In this document: positions 22,369 through 23,560 of the stretch, piece by piece
Numbering within the stretch: position 1 is the first letter of the stretch
Layout of the letters: each line of letters opens with the position of its first letter
Program-made: the position numbers and the translations under genes
Notes under the pieces: model-generated
What the model saw: the letters and a program-made list of their open reading frames with translations, nothing else
Databases searched by the model: none
Told to the model about the DNA's origin: nothing
From: Bacteroidaceae bacterium
Lineage (GTDB): Bacteria > Bacteroidota > Bacteroidia > Bacteroidales > Bacteroidaceae
Assembly (NCBI GenBank): GCA_030843315.1
Contig: JAUUPT010000062.1
Span: forward strand, 1-23,560
Direction of reading: 5' to 3'
DNA length: 23,560 bases

Positions 22369-23560
22369 CTATTTGAGTGATTTTTTGAATTGTTCTATTT
22401 CTCGAAGTAAATCGGCAGCGTTGCCATCCGAAGGCAGTTGCTTTACTAACTCACCTTTGAAAGCTTTGTATAGTAAGGCTTGAGGAAGGTTCTCTAATTT
22501 GATTTTTAGTGTTTGATACCTCTGCTCAATCGTGTCCAATTTTTCAAATAGTGATTGCACTCTACGGACTATCTCTTCTTGCTCTTCAAGCGGCGGAATG
22601 GGGACAGGTATAACATTTAAACTCTTTTGGTTTATTTTGGGTAATACTATCCTTTCTCCAGCAGTCGTTGCAAAAGCTAAAAACTCAGATGATAACATGT
22701 AGAAATACAAATAAAATATATTTAGTTGAGTTTTTAAAGGATACATATCTGCACTACACAAACCCTCAAAATCAACGTATACAATTTTAGAGAGATAAGG
22801 ACGTATTTTTGAATAGATAAGAGTATCCGAATTAAAATAATGTTTGGGACTTATTGGAGCTATTTCTGACACCAATGGTTTTGAAATTAATCGTCCTGTC
22901 ATTGATTCAATATTATCAGGTGCAATGAGAGGTAGATTTAAAAAATCATCAGGATTCACTAAATTACTTTCAATAGTCACAACATCATTGAAACTTAGCA
23001 AACACCAATTATCAGGAACAATGGTGTTATATTCTCTATGTTTACTACTATTTATATTAAAATACTCATTGGCAAAGATGTTCTTTTTACGCCACTTTTC
23101 AGTGAGTTTTCCAGTGACAGCATAGGTAAGTATCTGTTGACGAAATTTCTTGATTAGTTCAGGGATGTGGTCTGCTGCCCTTCGAATGGTTTCTAACTGC
23201 CCCAAAAGTATATCCAATTTATCTGCTATACGCTTCTGTTCAGCTAAAGGCGGCAGAGGGACCTCAATTTGCTTTAGTATCGAATAATGTCTACTATAAC
23301 CTAAATTGGGTATATTAAGAGCTCGCAGATAATAATAAAAGAATTTACTATTAATTTGTTTGATCGGAGATAATATTTTAGTACCGTCAGCACCTACCGC
23401 AAACTCAAAATCAATATATTTAACATTCCTAGTGTGGTCCCCAAAAATAATCACAGGTAATTCACCTTTGTAAATCAAATCTGAATCGTTTATATATCCT
23501 GATATATATTTCTCTCCCTGGTCTACAACAGGATATAATCCATCATCTTGACATTCTGAG
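22369..23560 (-). CDS. hsdS: Type I restriction-modification specificity subunit, 5' part beyond window
   Basis: The frame is open to the right edge with typical HsdS sequence (GLYPVVDQGEKY near 23500-23542). The TTG at 23478 is therefore not a true start and the gene is cut by the window. The order is: end of target-recognition domain 1 (FGDHTRNVKYIDFEFAVGADGTKIL), central conserved helix region (LPPLAEQKRIADKLDILLGQLETI, then RQQILTYAVTGKLTEKWR), recognition domain 2, and the second conserved helix region (IPPLEEQEEIVRRVQSLFEKLDTI). The last is followed by QALLYKAFKGELV. HsdS sets the DNA sequence recognised by the HsdR-HsdM complex. The gene is AT-rich compared with the rest, consistent with an accessory locus. 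hsdM and hsdR should lie to the right. Confidence 0.93.
   Translation of the reverse strand, partial: SECQDDGLYPVVDQGEKYISGYINDSDLIYKGELPVIIFGDHTRNVKYIDFEFAVGADGTKILSPIKQINSKFFYYYLRALNIPNLGYSRHYSILKQIEVPLPPLAEQKRIADKLDILLGQLETIRRAADHIPELIKKFRQQILTYAVTGKLTEKWRKKNIFANEYFNINSSKHREYNTIVPDNWCLLSFNDVVTIESNLVNPDDFLNLPLIAPDNIESMTGRLISKPLVSEIAPISPKHYFNSDTLIYSKIRPYLSKIVYVDFEGLCSADMYPLKTQLNIFYLYFYMLSSEFLAFATTAGERIVLPKINQKSLNVIPVPIPPLEEQEEIVRRVQSLFEKLDTIEQRYQTLKIKLENLPQALLYKAFKGELVKQLPSDGNAADLLREIEQFKKSLK

Noticed and set aside
1..23560. CRISPR arrays, rRNA and tRNA genes
   Set aside because: No regularly spaced repeats, no recognisable rRNA segments and no tRNA-like cloverleaf were found by eye on either strand.

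Overview
The window reads as a chromosomal segment of a gut-type Bacteroides or close Bacteroidales relative. The evidence is the family content (DUF4251 and DUF4374 proteins, a TonB receptor with an N-terminal carboxypeptidase-regulatory-like domain, Bacteroidetes-type lipoproteins), the near absence of Shine-Dalgarno sequences, and repeated promoter elements of the Bacteroides TAnnTTTG (-7) / TTG (-33) type upstream of at least six genes. Species assignment was not possible by eye.

Layout. 1-3.8 kb: a lipoprotein joining a periplasmic ligand-binding fold to a legumain-like (C13) cysteine peptidase; a convergent small membrane protein; a cytosolic three-repeat beta-trefoil-like protein ending in a strong bidirectional terminator. 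3.8-5.1 kb: a two-gene unit of an unknown protein and a SpoU-type RNA methyltransferase. 5.4-9.6 kb: a secreted DUF4251 protein, a membrane-anchored metallo-beta-lactamase-fold hydrolase, and a sensor histidine kinase with a substrate-binding-protein-like sensor domain.

9.6-12.6 kb: a dissimilatory nitrite-to-ammonia module on the minus strand, nrfA followed by a compact ResB-CcsA fusion for heme attachment to c-type cytochromes. No nrfH (the quinol-oxidising small subunit) is next to it. 12.7-17.3 kb: a minus-strand operon of a TonB receptor, a DUF4374 lipoprotein and a PepSY membrane protein. This matches the xenosiderophore-utilisation layout xusA-xusB-xusC known from B. thetaiotaomicron. 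NrfA needs heme iron, so an iron-acquisition operon just upstream is a sensible neighbour, although a 21-bp hairpin and a separate promoter keep the two units apart.

17.4-19.3 kb: a queuosine unit (yhhQ-type precursor transporter, queC, queF) transcribed leftward from a consensus promoter, with a candidate preQ1-I riboswitch in its leader and an intrinsic terminator at its end. 19.4-22.1 kb: two convergent outer-membrane barrels, a DcaP-like porin and a FadL-like transporter, sharing a bidirectional terminator. 22.4 kb to the right edge: an AT-rich type I restriction specificity gene (hsdS), open at the window edge and probably the border of an accessory restriction-modification locus.

The strongest candidates for something little described are the ligand-binding/legumain fusion lipoprotein and the beta-trefoil protein beside it. 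The preQ1-like leader and the nrfA locus without nrfH are next.
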